From Pachyseris speciosa (Eukaryota; Cnidaria; Anthozoa; Scleractinia; Pachyseridae): a DNA stretch of 64,000 nucleotides. A model generated the notes under the pieces. It was not told where the DNA came from. It worked only from the letters and a program-made list of their open reading frames with translations, and ran no database searches. This document shows, piece after piece, positions 45,960 to 57,724 of the stretch. Each line of letters opens with the position of its first letter. The stretch's first letter is position 1. The translations under genes and the position numbers were made by a program. The stretch lies in assembly GCA_016490735.1 (NCBI GenBank), contig JAEMWC010000357.1, positions 386,001 through 450,000 on the forward strand, in the 5' to 3' direction.

Positions 45960-46370
45960 AATTACAATTACTGTTACTTACAACTTTGCGCAGGCAACAA
46001 TCCTTCCGCTAACGGCAGTGTCCAGCTGATACTGTCGTAAATCGTGTCGAGGCGGCTGCTGCTGACACAGAACGTGACACTCCTTTCCCAACATTTAGCC
46101 AATCAGATTTAGCTTTCACTTAAGGAACACTGTAAGTTTCCGGGAAACTCGATGAAATTTTTAAACTCGATATTTATGGGGGCCCCTCAACGTGACCGCC
46201 ACAGTCTCAAAACGGAAGTACGCTTTAAGGGTGATCGAATGAAAGAGAACTCAAAATGTTTTGTTCCAGCATATGTATATTATACCATTTTGACCACGAA
46301 GAATGCTGCATATTTTGTGGTAAGTTAAAACGACGACTTGTATATCTTTATGTGATGTAAAATGAACCTA

Positions 46371-46870
46371 TGATGATATCTTGTCGTCGCTGTGATACAG
46401 AACGGCGCGTAAGTTTACGTACAATTTACAAGATACATTATTTTTACATGACAAAACGCAGGCTTCCCAAGCTCAAAATTCGACTCTGCGTCAGCTTGTT
46501 TTTATAGAGAATTGTATGGGAAAGTCACCGATCGTAAAGAAAAACAATGTGTAAATAACTATCTAATTAGAAATAAAGTTTTCCTACCTCAAATGTGTCG
46601 CGTACTTGTCTCTTGTGCCGATTTGGAAGCCATTCTGACGCCGTTTAGTGAAGTTATTCGAAATCGTTGTCTCTCCTTCTAAAAAAAGAAGGCAGACCAC
46701 TCCATCGATCGCATCACTCGCTGGCCAGAAGTCACTCCACAAATCGCTCTCTCCTCAAAAGGAAAAGTCCCGACGTACGTGATGAGGCGTACGTGCTGAG
46801 TAATCATGAATTGATGATATCTTGCCGTCGCTGTGACGCAGAACGGCACGTATTAAAGTTTACGTACGAA
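46371..46870 (+). repeat. Short direct repeat pair
   Basis: TGATGATATCTTGTCGTCGC near 46371 and TGATGATATCTTGCCGTCGC near 46812, each followed by CAGAACGG and AGTTTACGTAC. Not coding. Confidence 0.6.
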
Positions 46871-47295
46871 TTAAAATTCTCATAGAATACAAACATACAA
46901 TGGAAAATTGCACGGAACGTTTTTCAAAAAATCATTAATATAGCAGGGTGATTCGCTTCTGATATAGTTATTATTCCATGTGGCTGAAAGCGACTCATTT
47001 GACAGCGAGAAAATTAATTACAGTTTCAAGTGATAGTAGTGCTTTTCCGATCATTTTCCCACTTCTCCTGTATCCGTTCATTTGAGGCCTAAACGTTCAG
47101 TGGGGACTAGATATTACTGGATGCATTTAATAATTCCTTGTAACTCCCCCACCACTCCCCCCCCCCTCCCCCACCCCAAACCAACACATTAGTCTTGCGT
47201 AAGCCTGCGTAGCTGGCGGTTTCGTTGGGGTTTCGTGGAGCACAATACATAACGAGCGACGTAGCCGTAATCGAATTCTAATTGGATGACTGTCT

Positions 47296-47442
47296 ATTTA
47301 AAATAGCATAAAAAGGTCACACCATCTCACATTGTTCAGTGCCGCAGCAAGTCTGAGCAGCATTTGCTTTTCAGTTCCCGACTTCAGCTGCAAAAATACC
47401 CGGCCCAAAGCAAGACTTGTGTGAACATCCGACCTCATTTTA
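47296..47442 (+). promoter_or_regulatory. Possible promoter and first exon
   Basis: TATTTAAAATAGCATAAAAA is followed about 30-40 bp later by CACATTGTTCAGTGCC, and the stretch ends TTTTAATG before GTAAGC (47443), a splice-donor-like site just after an ATG. No downstream exon could be tied to it. Confidence 0.2.
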
Positions 47443-47711
47443 ATGGTAAGCAAAAGGTCTTTGAATCTTGTTTAATTTCAAAGGTTTTTAATTTTGAAGC
47501 TCATTCACTTCCTCATGAGAGGAAGCGGAAACGTCTTATAGTAATTATCTAGTAGGAGATCAGAGAAAAAATCTTCGGCGAGAATTTCAATGTATTTTAT
47601 TATTCTTTCCACCACTTGTCGATGTTTGTGAACTCCTCATTCTTACTGCTGATCTTCGAGACAAAATAACCTGCCAAACTTAAGCCTTCGACTTCAAAAG
47701 TAATATCGACA

Positions 47712-48553
47712 CAACCTCGTTCCCAGGGTCTCTCCTATTCCCGCCCCTTGGAGCGAGAGGAGCGAGAGCATACCATGAAACAAAACAGCCACTCGTTTGC
47801 ACAGTGGTAAACGCAACGAGCATTTTGTCAAGCGAAGTTTGTTCGAAATTTATATTTTGCTCGAAGTCCAGCAGCTCGAAAAGAAGGAGAAATAAATGAG
47901 CTATATTTTTCAGAGGCTGTCGAAGATCCATTAAAATCTTTGACCGTGAAAATCATCGGAGGCGCATTTCACAGGAAATGATTATCATTCTTCTTAAAAG
48001 TACCACACCACGTTGATTTGTTACCGCCTTTATTCGGATGCGGCAAAACTTAAAGTGTTAGCGATGAAAGGGAAACTTTTACACAACAACCATGAAGAGT
48101 CCATGGGAATATTAGGATTCTTATAACGGCTGTGCATGTCTGGATCTTTCTCATATCACTGTCGTTTTCCGTCTCAACCGGGTCGGGAACACGCTATTCC
48201 TTATGGTTTCTTATGCGTTTCGCATCATCCCATGCTCGCCTTTCGATACTACAACCAGTGATGGTGATCGAAAGCTTTTTGAACATCAGAGAAATAAACT
48301 TTTTAGTTCCATCGGATGAGAGCTGTTTTGAAACCGATGACTTTCCCAGATGACTGCATAAAATTGTCAGTGAGAAGAGAACACGAAAGCCTCGCTTGGA
48401 TTGTGACAAAACAAACGGCAACAAAATATTGAAATATAAGGCCCCCTCCCTGACGTCTTCAATTGTCTCAGACACACGTGACCAGACCCAACCAGGGTCT
48501 CTTCTCTCTCTCTCCAGGGGGCGGGAATAGGAGAGACCCTGGGAACGAGGTTG
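47712..48553. mobile_element. Mutator-like element, 842 bp, 9-bp target duplication
   Basis: Begins CAACCTCGTTCCCAGGGTCT and ends AGACCCTGGGAACGAGGTTG, with inverted homology extending about 40 bp (CTCCTATTCCCGCC). The flanks ATATCGACA (47703-47711) and ATATCAACA (48554-48562) form a 9-bp duplication with one mismatch. No transposase frame is present. Confidence 0.75.
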
Positions 48554-49147
48554 ATATCAACAAGCGTAACGCATAAGCAGATGATAGGTTCATTTGCACC
48601 TTGGTATAGATCTGCACAGTGCTGCTTTCCATTGATAACAAGACATTTGAAGGGGTTTACGTGGGATGCGAGGGTATGTGTATGGCTGGGAATGGTCCGA
48701 ATTTGTTTAAACGCACAACCTCACAGTAGAGTATTAAAAACTGCCCAGGTCTGTCGTAAGCACAAAGGACAAACGATAACACGCAACTGAACCCTTTCTC
48801 TGTCGATCTAAGGCACGGACGATGCAAAACATTATTACAAGTGAACACACTCGCAGATTTGATTCCTGAAAGCACACACAGCACCACAGCAAATAAATGC
48901 CAGCAACTACAGAAGATATAAAACGCAACAAGTAAACATATTGATTCGATTGGTGAACTTGTTGGCTCGATAAGTGAAAAACACAAGTTTGAGTCGCGAA
49001 TCAGTACACAAAACAACAGCAGAATACAAATTTTCACATCATGTTTTTCTAGATAAAATTTTATCTAGGGAAGCCCTCCGTTACGGTTGCAAAGCGAAAG
49101 CGCTCAATTTTCGCCTAGAGTAAAATTACGCGAAAGAAATGCAAGCG

Positions 49148-49167
49148 AATAGACCATTTCCGAATTT

Positions 49168-49206
<39 letters not shown>

Positions 49207-49266
49207 TTTTCATATGAAAATTTGTTTCCATTCATATGAAAATTAAACTCATTTTCAAATGGATGG

Positions 49267-49326
<60 letters not shown>

Positions 49327-49346
49327 AAATTCGGAAATGGCCTATT
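49148..49346. mobile_element. 199-bp palindromic fold-back MITE
   Basis: Starts AATAGACCATTTCCGAATTT and ends AAATTCGGAAATGGCCTATT. Inverted homology runs through CTTTGGCCTCTTTTTCAAAG and CGAGTCCTGGTGCTCATC to a centre near 49245. Few mismatches. Confidence 0.9.
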
Positions 49347-50486
49347 GCGAGACACTTTGGAACAGAATTCACTCGATTTGACAATTTTCACAGACTAAAG
49401 TTGTAACTTCGCCGATAAGCTTAAGTCGTTTGGGAATATTAAAACGAAGATAAAAATCATAAAAGCAAGGTACAAATTCGCATTCAAACCTGTAACGTTT
49501 AAAGTGGATTTCCAGAAGCTCACAAACACAAAGTCTACAGCCCTTGGGATCCGATGAAATTTGCACCGATCATTCCTCTAAACGGGATTTCTTCATTATG
49601 AATAAACTGACTTCCACAGTTTAAGCTGTCAAGTGTTTCGGACAACTTATTATGTTGATTTACAGTATCAAAAAGCGGTGTTTTCGTTCCAAGACTGGCG
49701 AACTACTATCTTGTAAATTCACGCATGATAAACAGAGGAAGCCATTTTGAAATCATCCTCACATGTAACAAAACCAGACTCTCTAGAACCCCCTAAGTAC
49801 GCAGTTAGTGGATTCTGATTGGTTAAAAAAGTTTAAAAAAACCTGTCGATTTGTGGAGAAAACAACGGAATTTATAACGTGGTCGCTACGCTTCCCACGC
49901 AATAAACGGTAAAATACTTCACAGATGACTTACATTTACCATCTCACCTCACTTTCATTGCTAATTCTTACCAGCAGTAATTTCCGGGGAAGGGGAAGGG
50001 GACGAATGTTGTTAGATTTGGGCCTGTCCAGATGTACATGTTTTGCATATGACATAGATGTCTGGATCGTAGTAAGGTTATTTTCATTATTTGTCAGTAC
50101 ATATCATTTCTTTCGAAATCTTATCGTAGGCAGCCCTATTCAATCGACAACTGCAACGAAATTTTGTCCAGGCAGGTCCAGGGTTCACACTGATTCCTTT
50201 TCCACGCTTGTCTTGCCCAAACGTATCGTTTTTGCCAGTCCAGACGGCTTGGTTACTCATTAAAGCGCATACCTCTTCTATCCTTCGCTGAGACCAATGA
50301 AATTAGGCACCTGTCGTTATTTATTGGGGGGAGGGGCGGTCACAAAGTTTGGGGCGAGGATCGCTACGATTCAAGCCGTAATCAGTTGGAAGAGGCCAGT
50401 TACGTCAAATTCAAATTAATCACACGGTGCATTTCAACTTTTTCCTTCGAAAGTAATTTGCGAATTTGAGTCAGAAGTCTCTATCG
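49347..50486. other. No gene recognised
   Basis: The longest ORF (49925-50263) lacks motifs and codon structure and is taken as chance. Confidence 0.35.
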
Positions 50487-50925
50487 CAGGGGCACCCAAC
50501 GACAAGTTTCGGTAGATATCTGTTCAGTCAGTGGAGGATAGTTCGCCGTAGGCTTTCGGGGTCGATTGAAGAATGCACCCGGACTGGGCCTAAAAGATTC
50601 GCAATGAGGAAATCATAGCCCCTGAGGTTTTCGGAAGGGTCTTAATTGCTGTTTTTGGCAGTCAAAAACGTCAGCTAGCATTTTCTGAAAGAAAATAGCT
50701 TCCTAAAAAAGTTCGAGGAAAGTTCATTTCAACTTGCGTTTTTTAAAAGGAAGATTTTGTTCTCTAACATTTTCGGGCAATTAAAATTTCAGCTAAGAAA
50801 TCCGAACAGATCAAATTCTTCTAGCTAACGAAAACATCACTTTAAACAGACTTCAAACACCATAAAGTACTTAGAAATGCTTTCAGCTGCAACTTTTGGT
50901 TGATTTGGCTCATTGGGTGCCCCTG
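50487..50925. mobile_element. MITE with CAGGGGCACCCAACG termini (second copy)
   Basis: Full-length relative of 4858-5304 in opposite orientation. CAGGGGCACCCAACGACAAG on the left and ATTGGGTGCCCCTG on the right. Confidence 0.85.
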
Positions 50926-50999
50926 TCTTTCTCTTCTTATACATAGGTATGATACCGACATGTTGGGCATGAAGTTAATGATTTGATACCCTCTCTCTT

Positions 51000-51554
51000 T
51001 TAAGTGCCCATAACTTTTTTTTTTTTCATGTTGGTCAGGATAATCTACAGGTTACCTAAAGACGTTCTGAAAAATTTTGCGATTTGCTTCAAACCCAATG
51101 TTTTTAAAATTTTTGAAAGTTCTATATTTTTGCGGTACACCTTCGCAGCTGATTAAGAAGGCTGACAGACTCACAAGTGACGCAGGTTAAGGAACGCGGA
51201 AACTTGTGCATACTTAATAGAAATAATACACTGCAGTGACGAACATAAGGAATGAAAAGAAAGAGCATCAATTACGATATTGTGCATACTTATTACCTTC
51301 TCGGAATTAGGAGTGTTGCTTCATCTGGCCGTAACGCATCTTTCAGGCATTCTGCGGAGTAAATGTGATGCTTATAGCACTTAAAACTCACCTTGTTTTC
51401 TTGAAGTTGAAACCACATGTCATTAATCTACGTCACAGCAGTAAATCGACTACGGCGAATAGTGAGCCAAAATGGCCTCAAATTTGAATGTTTTTGAGAG
51501 ATGTTTAGATTCAAGCGAGAGAGTAAAAAAGTAATGGATTATGGGCACTTTAAG
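51000..51554. mobile_element. Candidate TTAA-type MITE with AGTGCCCATAA ends
   Basis: TTAAGTGCCCATAACTTTTT (51000) is mirrored by AAAAAAGTAATGGATTATGG and GCACTTTAA (ending 51554). The TTAA ends suggest Kolobok or piggyBac, with a one-base asymmetry between the termini. Non-coding. Confidence 0.5.
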
Positions 51555-52256
51555 GTGGTACACAGTTCATATTTCTAGACAGTAATAAAACTTGAAGTCT
51601 GTGACTTGTTTGCGTACAGACATACACGTCTCGTATTTATTACCATTCTACTGGCGGGTGTCTGTAAAAGATGGACCGGAAACCTGCGGATGGCGGATGG
51701 GGATGGCGGATGGAAAAATGAGGATAGAAAAGTGCGGATGGAAAAAATATAAAAATATATACCGGTAAATAATAATAATAAAAGAAATACAACTGAAAAT
51801 AGCGGTTTAAGCGGAAAAACTAACAACAAATAACGAGAGCGTACCCCGTAGCAACAAAATTGCATTTGTGAGTCATTCATTTTGACAGTTCCACCCAAGA
51901 CCTCCAACAACAAAGACGAACTGTCAAAACCAGATTGATTTACCGATGCAGAAATTTTGCTGGGTTCATTTCCTGTAGCAGACGCTGTAAAACGCGTTTT
52001 TTATTCATTTATTGTTTTTACAGCGCTTTTAGGACAAGACACAGATTTTTCAGAATTCCACCGTTCACATTTTATCATAAAAATAAAATATTGTAGCCGG
52101 GTTAAACCTTACACTACTTACTCGCGTAGGAATCCTGTAGTAAAGTGTTGTTGCTTTTGTTGCGTGCACTATCTGGTTTTCATTCATTTTGACCACCGAA
52201 GACCTCCAACAAACGACTGAAGAAATACTGTCAAAACCAGATTGATTTTCCGAAAG

Positions 52257-52276
52257 ATAATAATAATAATAATAAT

Positions 52277-52316
<40 letters not shown>
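52257..52316 (+). repeat. (AAT)n microsatellite
   Basis: About 19 near-perfect AAT units, adjoining the truncated MITE at 52337. Confidence 0.95.
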
Positions 52317-52336
52317 GTAAATAGTAAATAATAAAG

Positions 52337-52705
52337 TTTCGCGGTAAATATCTGTTCGGTGATCGGTCTTCGGTCGAGGGTAATTCGCCTTGGGCTTTCG
52401 GCGTCGATTAAACAGCGCACTCGGATTTTCGTAACTAAAACGTGGCCTAAAAGATTCGTAATTGGGAAATCATAGCCCCTGAGGTTTTCGGAAAGGTTGT
52501 TATTGCTGTTTTTGGCGGTCAAAAACGTCAGCTAGCATTTTAGGAAAGAAAATAATTCGCATAGCTTGCATTTTCTCAAAGGAAGATTTTGTTCCCTAAC
52601 ATTTCGGGCAATTAAACTTTCAGCTAGGGAACCCGAACAGATGAACTTCTAGCTTATGAAAACATCACTTTAAACAGACTTCAAATATCACAACGTACTT
52701 AATAA
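52337..52705. mobile_element. Truncated CAGGGG-family MITE (third copy)
   Basis: Matches the inside of 50487-50925 from TAAATATCTGTTCGGT through AATCATAGCCCCTGAGGTTT to AACATCACTTTAAACAGACT. Both outer termini are missing. Nested in the 51652-53413 element. Confidence 0.8.
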
Positions 52706-53413
52706 TGAAAATTTATTATTGCTAGGGAAAAACAGCGCGCCCTTTATATCATGATTGTGCTATATACACTGGGACCGCGGAGACCATTTTAAAGTGTTAG
52801 GGCTAAAGATCTCGCCAACTTCAAGCGGTACAATTCATACGTTATCTATGTCATCTGCAGTCATCTGAAGCCCTAAGAAAATCAATCCAAGAAAAACGTT
52901 GTAGGGCTGTAGTCGTACCAGCCCCTCCCCCTCTGACAAGAAGACGTGATTTTAAACGACCGGCTAATCTTCAGCCATTCAAAACAGAACTCCATCATAT
53001 GTATTTTTTTCTGGACCAATCAGAAAGAACCCAGTATTCTGGCTTTTTTGTATATTGTTTTTTGTATGTTTTATGACTCTGTCGAGGTTCGTCAAGGATT
53101 GCTGCTCCAGCAGTGATTCTGAACTGGAGACTCCTATCCTAAAAACGCTGTAAAAAAAATAATAATAAATAAGTGAATAAAGGACGCATTTTACAGCGCC
53201 TGCTATAGGAAATGAACCCAGCAAATTTTCTTTAGCGCATCGGGAAATCAATCTGGTTTTGACAGTTCTTCTTTGTTGTTGGAGGTCTTGGGTGGAAATT
53301 TTTTCTTTCCCATCCGCACTTTTCTATCCTCATTTTCCCATCCTCATTTTTCCATCCGCCATCAGCATCTGCCATCCGCAGGTATCCGGTCCGCGTTTTA
53401 AAGACACCCGCCA

Positions 53414-54624
53414 TCACCTCAGTGATTATAAAATGATTTTAAAATTTTATAGGTGGCCCATAGGGTAGCCCCTGGTTTTGATGACACCCACACCGGCTCT
53501 GTATGCAATATGTAACTGTACATATAATATTTAAAAATTGAAGGAATTGCCCAGGTAAAGAAGGGTTGTTTTAAATGGCCAAAGATGTTCTCGAAGCTTG
53601 GAATATAAATCTCGGAGAACATCGGCATTATCCACTGACATGCCAGCCACTTTAAGACTTTTATATACAGAGATAGAGAAACAACTGGGTTTTTAAGCGT
53701 CCTCATTAATCACGTCGTGCTTTAGGCCAGTTCACATGTAGTGTGGACGAGACAGCGGTTAGACATTTCCCACAATCCTAGCTCGTTTCACTGGAAACAG
53801 CTCGAAGGACACCTGGAATGCTGGAAATAGAAGAGAACTCCTTGAGCATGAAGGTTCAAACATATGGCCGCTCAGTGTTTACATTTAAAATAACGCAGTT
53901 GCAATTGTTAACTGGTAGAACATACCATTCTAGTTAATGCATATCTTTGGCTCCGTCTGATGTATTTTTAAATACCATTTAGAGATCTAAGCTATTAAAC
54001 ATTTGAGACAAGGCTAACAGAACCGCAGCGCACATTATCAATTTTACAAATTATATATATATCTATAGATATATATATATATTTATATTTTTTTTGTTTT
54101 TGTTTTAGTTATTATTTTATTTATTCTAACAAGAAGAAAAAACACTTTTACAATTAAAACATTTGTGTTACTAACACTACTAATAATACAATACTTGGAC
54201 TACTTAAATATTTTAACAATTACCGCGCTAACAGTACAAATGATACACTAAATAGGGGAATCCTTGTTTACAATATTTGCCTCATTAGCATGAACAATTC
54301 AGTTTCTGATGGAGCTACAAATAAATCAGTTCTGAATATTGAAAGGTCGTGGTATGAATAACTCTGCCAGTGAATATGAGCCTCATGTATTGAATACTTT
54401 TTGTGCAACGCGGGTTTAAAAACTCAAAATTTTGCAAAGAATGTATGAGCTCATTAGCGCTTTTGCCACCCAGAAATTTTGCAGTTTTTGGAAGACAATA
54501 TCTCCTTGAATACTAAACCTAAAGAGTTAAAAGTTTCACAATGTATTAAATTTCACTAGCTCTTTAGCTGCCTGGAGTCAAATCACATCTAACATGTTTC
54601 CTTCTGTAAGCAAAGCCGTATGCA

Positions 54625-54656
<32 letters not shown>

Positions 54657-54720
54657 TGAATCCCCCTATACACTACTACAACAACAACAACACTCACTAA
54701 CAATACGGTACTAGCTCTAC
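53414..54720. other. No gene recognised
   Basis: AT-rich. Contains a palindromic ATATATATCTATAGATATAT tract (54053-54082). Confidence 0.4.
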
Positions 54721-54723
54721 TTA

Positions 54724-55433
54724 AGCCCTGGTCAAACGGCGCATGATAGTCGATGATAGTTGATTCTCTCCAAACTATCATCAACTATCACCAACTATCA
54801 TTCACATGGTCAAACGGCGCATGATAGTCGATGATAGTTGATGATAGTTCACCGGCAGTCGCGCGAGCAAAGGTCACGCGAGCAGCTAGTTCCAGGCTCT
54901 TTCCGCGTAAAATGTGAGCACTAAAATGGCTTCGCGAGAGACAAACTTGTAGAAGTATGAATTTATCGCGACGAAAGAGGGCTGCAGCTTGCTTAATAGT
55001 AATCGATTTGTTGGAGGGATGCGGTGTCTCTTCTAATTCTTGCGAGTTGACACTTTCTTCAGAAGATATCTTCTCTATGTTATCTTGGTCTTCAATATTT
55101 TCGTTGTCATGATTATCATCTTGGATATAAACACGTATTTCTGAAGCTGCAGCTGAGCCTCGCGAGGAACTTTTGGCGGCCATTTTAAACGAGCCCGCCG
55201 ATTTTCGGGGAAAACAGCTGACCAAAAACTATCATGAACTATCATACGCGTGGTCAAACGAGAAAAACTATCATCGACTATCATGAAGAATTTGAACAAG
55301 CTCAAAATGAATGATAGTTGATGATAGTCGATGATAGTGTATGATAGTTGGTGGTCAAACGGAAGCGCGCGCTTCAACTATCATCGACTATCATCAACTA
55401 TCGTCGACTATCATGCGCCGTTTGACCAGGGCT
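54724..55433. mobile_element. PIF/Harbinger-like element with ATGATAGT-rich ends
   Basis: AGCCCTGGTCAAACGGCGCA on the left and TGCGCCGTTTGACCAGGGCT on the right are perfect inverted repeats, flanked by TTA at both sides (54721-54723 and 55434-55436), the 3-bp target typical of PIF/Harbinger. Subterminal arrays of ATGATAGT and ACTATCAT fill about 100 bp at each end. A second GGTCAAACGGCGCATG lies inside at 54807, so a nested or duplicated end is present. A 145-codon minus-strand frame (55225-54788) contains MAAKSSSRGSAAASEIRVYI and an acidic stretch. It resembles no transposase I know, and its C-terminus runs into the terminal repeat. Confidence 0.75.
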
Positions 55434-55561
55434 TTATGGTCATAATTCACAAAAAAAAAAAGGAAGATCGTGGGAGCATTATATTCCCTATATGAAAAGC
55501 AAAAAAAAACTAAAAACTATATAAAAGGCCGCGCTTGACTGATAATATTCCGATCCGTTTA

Positions 55562-56515
55562 CTAAGAAAGAGAAGCTTCCGAAAAAATAAAGCTAAATGA
55601 CTCCCATTTAGCTAGATGTTTCAAAAGGTTGCCATTTTCCTTAGCAATAAAATGTTCCAAATCATGAGTTGATCTTAGTTTGACCTTGAAAACGTCAATC
55701 AATGGAATGGTTTTACGTAGTTTACAACAATAAATGAAAAATTTCGCTTCTAGAAGGATATGATTTACAACTAAGAAATCGTTTTGAATATCAAATTTAC
55801 CAAACAAAACATCTGACAGTGATAATTGGAAGCCCTCCTTAACATTTCGAATTAACCATGATAACACCTCTTTCCAGAAAAGATCGGTTACTTTACACGT
55901 AAACAGTAAATGCTCAAGGGATTCTTCTTCGACATCACAAAAATTGCACATCGGTGAATCTACCATTTTAAAAGCAAACAATTTGACGTTTGTGAAAATA
56001 ATACTTTTGTCTTTATCTTTTTTCTCCAATAAAGTAATCACAGCCTGTTTCTGAGAATTGGACAATTCTCCATGCTTGTGGGCATGGTTGAGACTAGCCA
56101 CTAAATGTTTTGCAAGAATTGGCCAAAACATCAAATAAAATTCTGCAGTAAGGCCATCATTACCGGGAGATTTGGTTTTTTTCAAACATTTTTAGGCTAT
56201 TGTAGCATTCATTGATCGTTAACATTTTCTCGCAAGTTTGTTTTTGCTTATCAGTGAGACTTGGTAGAGAAACTTTACTCAAGAAAGAATCTAATTGCGC
56301 ATTATTCAAACTGTGCACGGTGCCATGCGAAAAAAACATATCCCCTTGCCATTGAGTTTTCTAAACTTTTTCCACCTCCTTAGTACTGTAAGTCTCTTGC
56401 AAAAAACAAATATCAACACCTTGCCTTATTAGCCATCCAAACACTGCTTTACGCTTTTCCAAAGATCTCATCCCTCGAGCATTTACCAAAAGCATCTTAA
56501 ATGTTAAATTCATTT
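55562..56515 (-). pseudogene. Internally deleted L1/Tx1-type LINE ORF2
   Basis: On the minus strand the order is: VNARGMRSLEKRKAVFGWL and VDICFLQETYSTKEVEK (endonuclease N-terminus, about 56490-56360); a stop; FFSHGT and a linker NNAQLDSFLSKVSLPSLT; then KSPGNDGLTAEFYLMFWPIL (RT block 0-1, from 56185) and KQAVITLLEKKDKD. A jump follows to MCNFCDVEEESLEHLLFTCK (C-terminal knuckle) and the final about 120 residues. Most of the endonuclease and all RT catalytic motifs are missing, yet both ends are kept. Such a gene in intact form nicks target DNA and copies L1 RNA. Frame is open for 207 codons across the deletion joint. Confidence 0.8.
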
Positions 56516-57156
56516 ACATAATAAAACAGGTTAAAACGAAATTGTCATCCGCACGGAAACAAAAGAAAACAGCGGCCTTGTGACACGCATTAATTATTAC
56601 GAACATTAACATTTCATACATCCGATGATACAATGCCTCCCTTAACAATAAGACATAACAGCAAAGATTTAAAACCACCACAAACAAAAAACGATCAAAC
56701 ACACTTTGGTATTCGACAGCCAGAAAAAACTGTTGTGCTATCGTTGAACGACTCGAGGGAATATATACACCAAAAAAAAACACATAAATCCAGAAATACA
56801 TTTAGGTGCGTAGCGGAGATAAACAATCTTTCCCAAGAAAAACACAAGCTCTCTGAAATAATTCTCAATTACATTAACACAAAATTTCATTGACTTAAAA
56901 ACAGAAATGTCCTTTAAAGTTTATTCAGATTGGATCAACGGCCGTCAAAAACATTTATAAAGGAGAAAGAATTTTATCAATATACAACTTATCGGGCTCC
57001 GTACGGCTAAAATATGCACTCTTACCCTCCTTCCTTGCATCATAATTTTACAAATTATGACATAAAGTAATAAAACAAACATCTTACCTTACAAACTGTT
57101 GCAATACAAATTACACGAACTACAACATTCCTAGGGACGTATATCTTTGATTGTAG
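56516..57156. other. No gene recognised
   Basis: Upstream of the L1-type remnant. No repeat structure, only short ORFs. Confidence 0.35.
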
Positions 57157-57356
57157 CAGCTACTGACAAAGCCGTCCGAAAGCGAAATAAAATTTGAATT
57201 TTGGAACGTCGAACTAAAAGATAATTTGAAGCGTACAGTGAAAGAATTTAAAACTCTTCAAGAGCCATTCATCCGTATAACAGGGGTGACCTACTTGACG
57301 TCAACGATAATTCCAGACAAAAACAGAAGCGTCATCGTTAACGTAACATTCACAGT
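57157..57356 (+). CDS. Candidate internal coding exon of an unknown, possibly secreted or membrane, protein
   Basis: An open frame of 66 codons begins directly after a TTGATTGTAG acceptor (the in-frame TAG is the acceptor itself) and stops being open only at the GTAAGT donor (57357). The translation includes QLLTKPSESEIKFEFWNVEL, KDNLKRTVKEFKTLQEP, FIRITGVTYL and NRSVIVNVTFTV. Alternating hydrophobic strands after an acidic/basic helix, with an NVT glycosylation site, faintly recall SEA-type extracellular modules; this is a guess. It starts in phase 0 and ends two bases into a codon. A nearby open stretch (about 57585-57719, LEFRSAYPIYREVYEML) might be another exon. Host gene identity unknown. 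Confidence 0.4.
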
Positions 57357-57724
57357 GTAAGTTTTACTGTCAATATTTTACATGTTTAGAAATGATAGAA
57401 ATGATGGTATAACAATTAAATGAACTGGGAAACGATATTTGGCTTACTGTAAAAATATACTAATACAGCTATGTTTATTAAATCTCAACAATTGATCAAG
57501 TGAATTTACTATTTAAGCTCGACAGGGTGAGGAGTGGTTGCCCAATCTCCTGGGGCGGGGGCTCACGTATTAAACGCGCGAGCATTGCGGATCGTTGAAT
57601 TGGAATTTAGAAGTGCATATCCAATTTATAGAGAAGTCTATGAGATGCTTTCCATCAAGGAACGTAATCAAAGTTTTAACACACAAACTGATTCCATTCG
57701 TGCGAAACTTTTTGCTTGAAAGAA

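Larger units (their letters stand above)
51652..53413. mobile_element. 1.76 kb element with about 300-390 bp terminal inverted repeats
   Basis: Left arm 51652-52043 and right arm 53125-53413 match in reverse. Landmarks are TGGCGGGTGTCT, GACCGGA/ACCTGCGGATGG, a GGATGGCGGATGG minisatellite, CCACCCAAGACCTCCAACAA, GTCAAAACCAGATTGATTT and GCTGGGTTCATTTCCT. The CCTCCAACAA/CAGATTGATTT block is repeated again near 52200. A truncated CAGGGG MITE and an AAT microsatellite are nested inside. No transposase was found, so it is non-autonomous. Target duplication not identified. Confidence 0.75.

Noticed and set aside
49925..50263. 112-codon ORF
   Set aside because: Composition and lack of motifs suggest chance; no splice sites fit.
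54053..54082. ATATATATCTATAGATATAT palindrome as a regulatory site
   Set aside because: AT-dinucleotide palindromes of this sort arise easily in AT-rich microsatellite DNA and nothing adjoins it.
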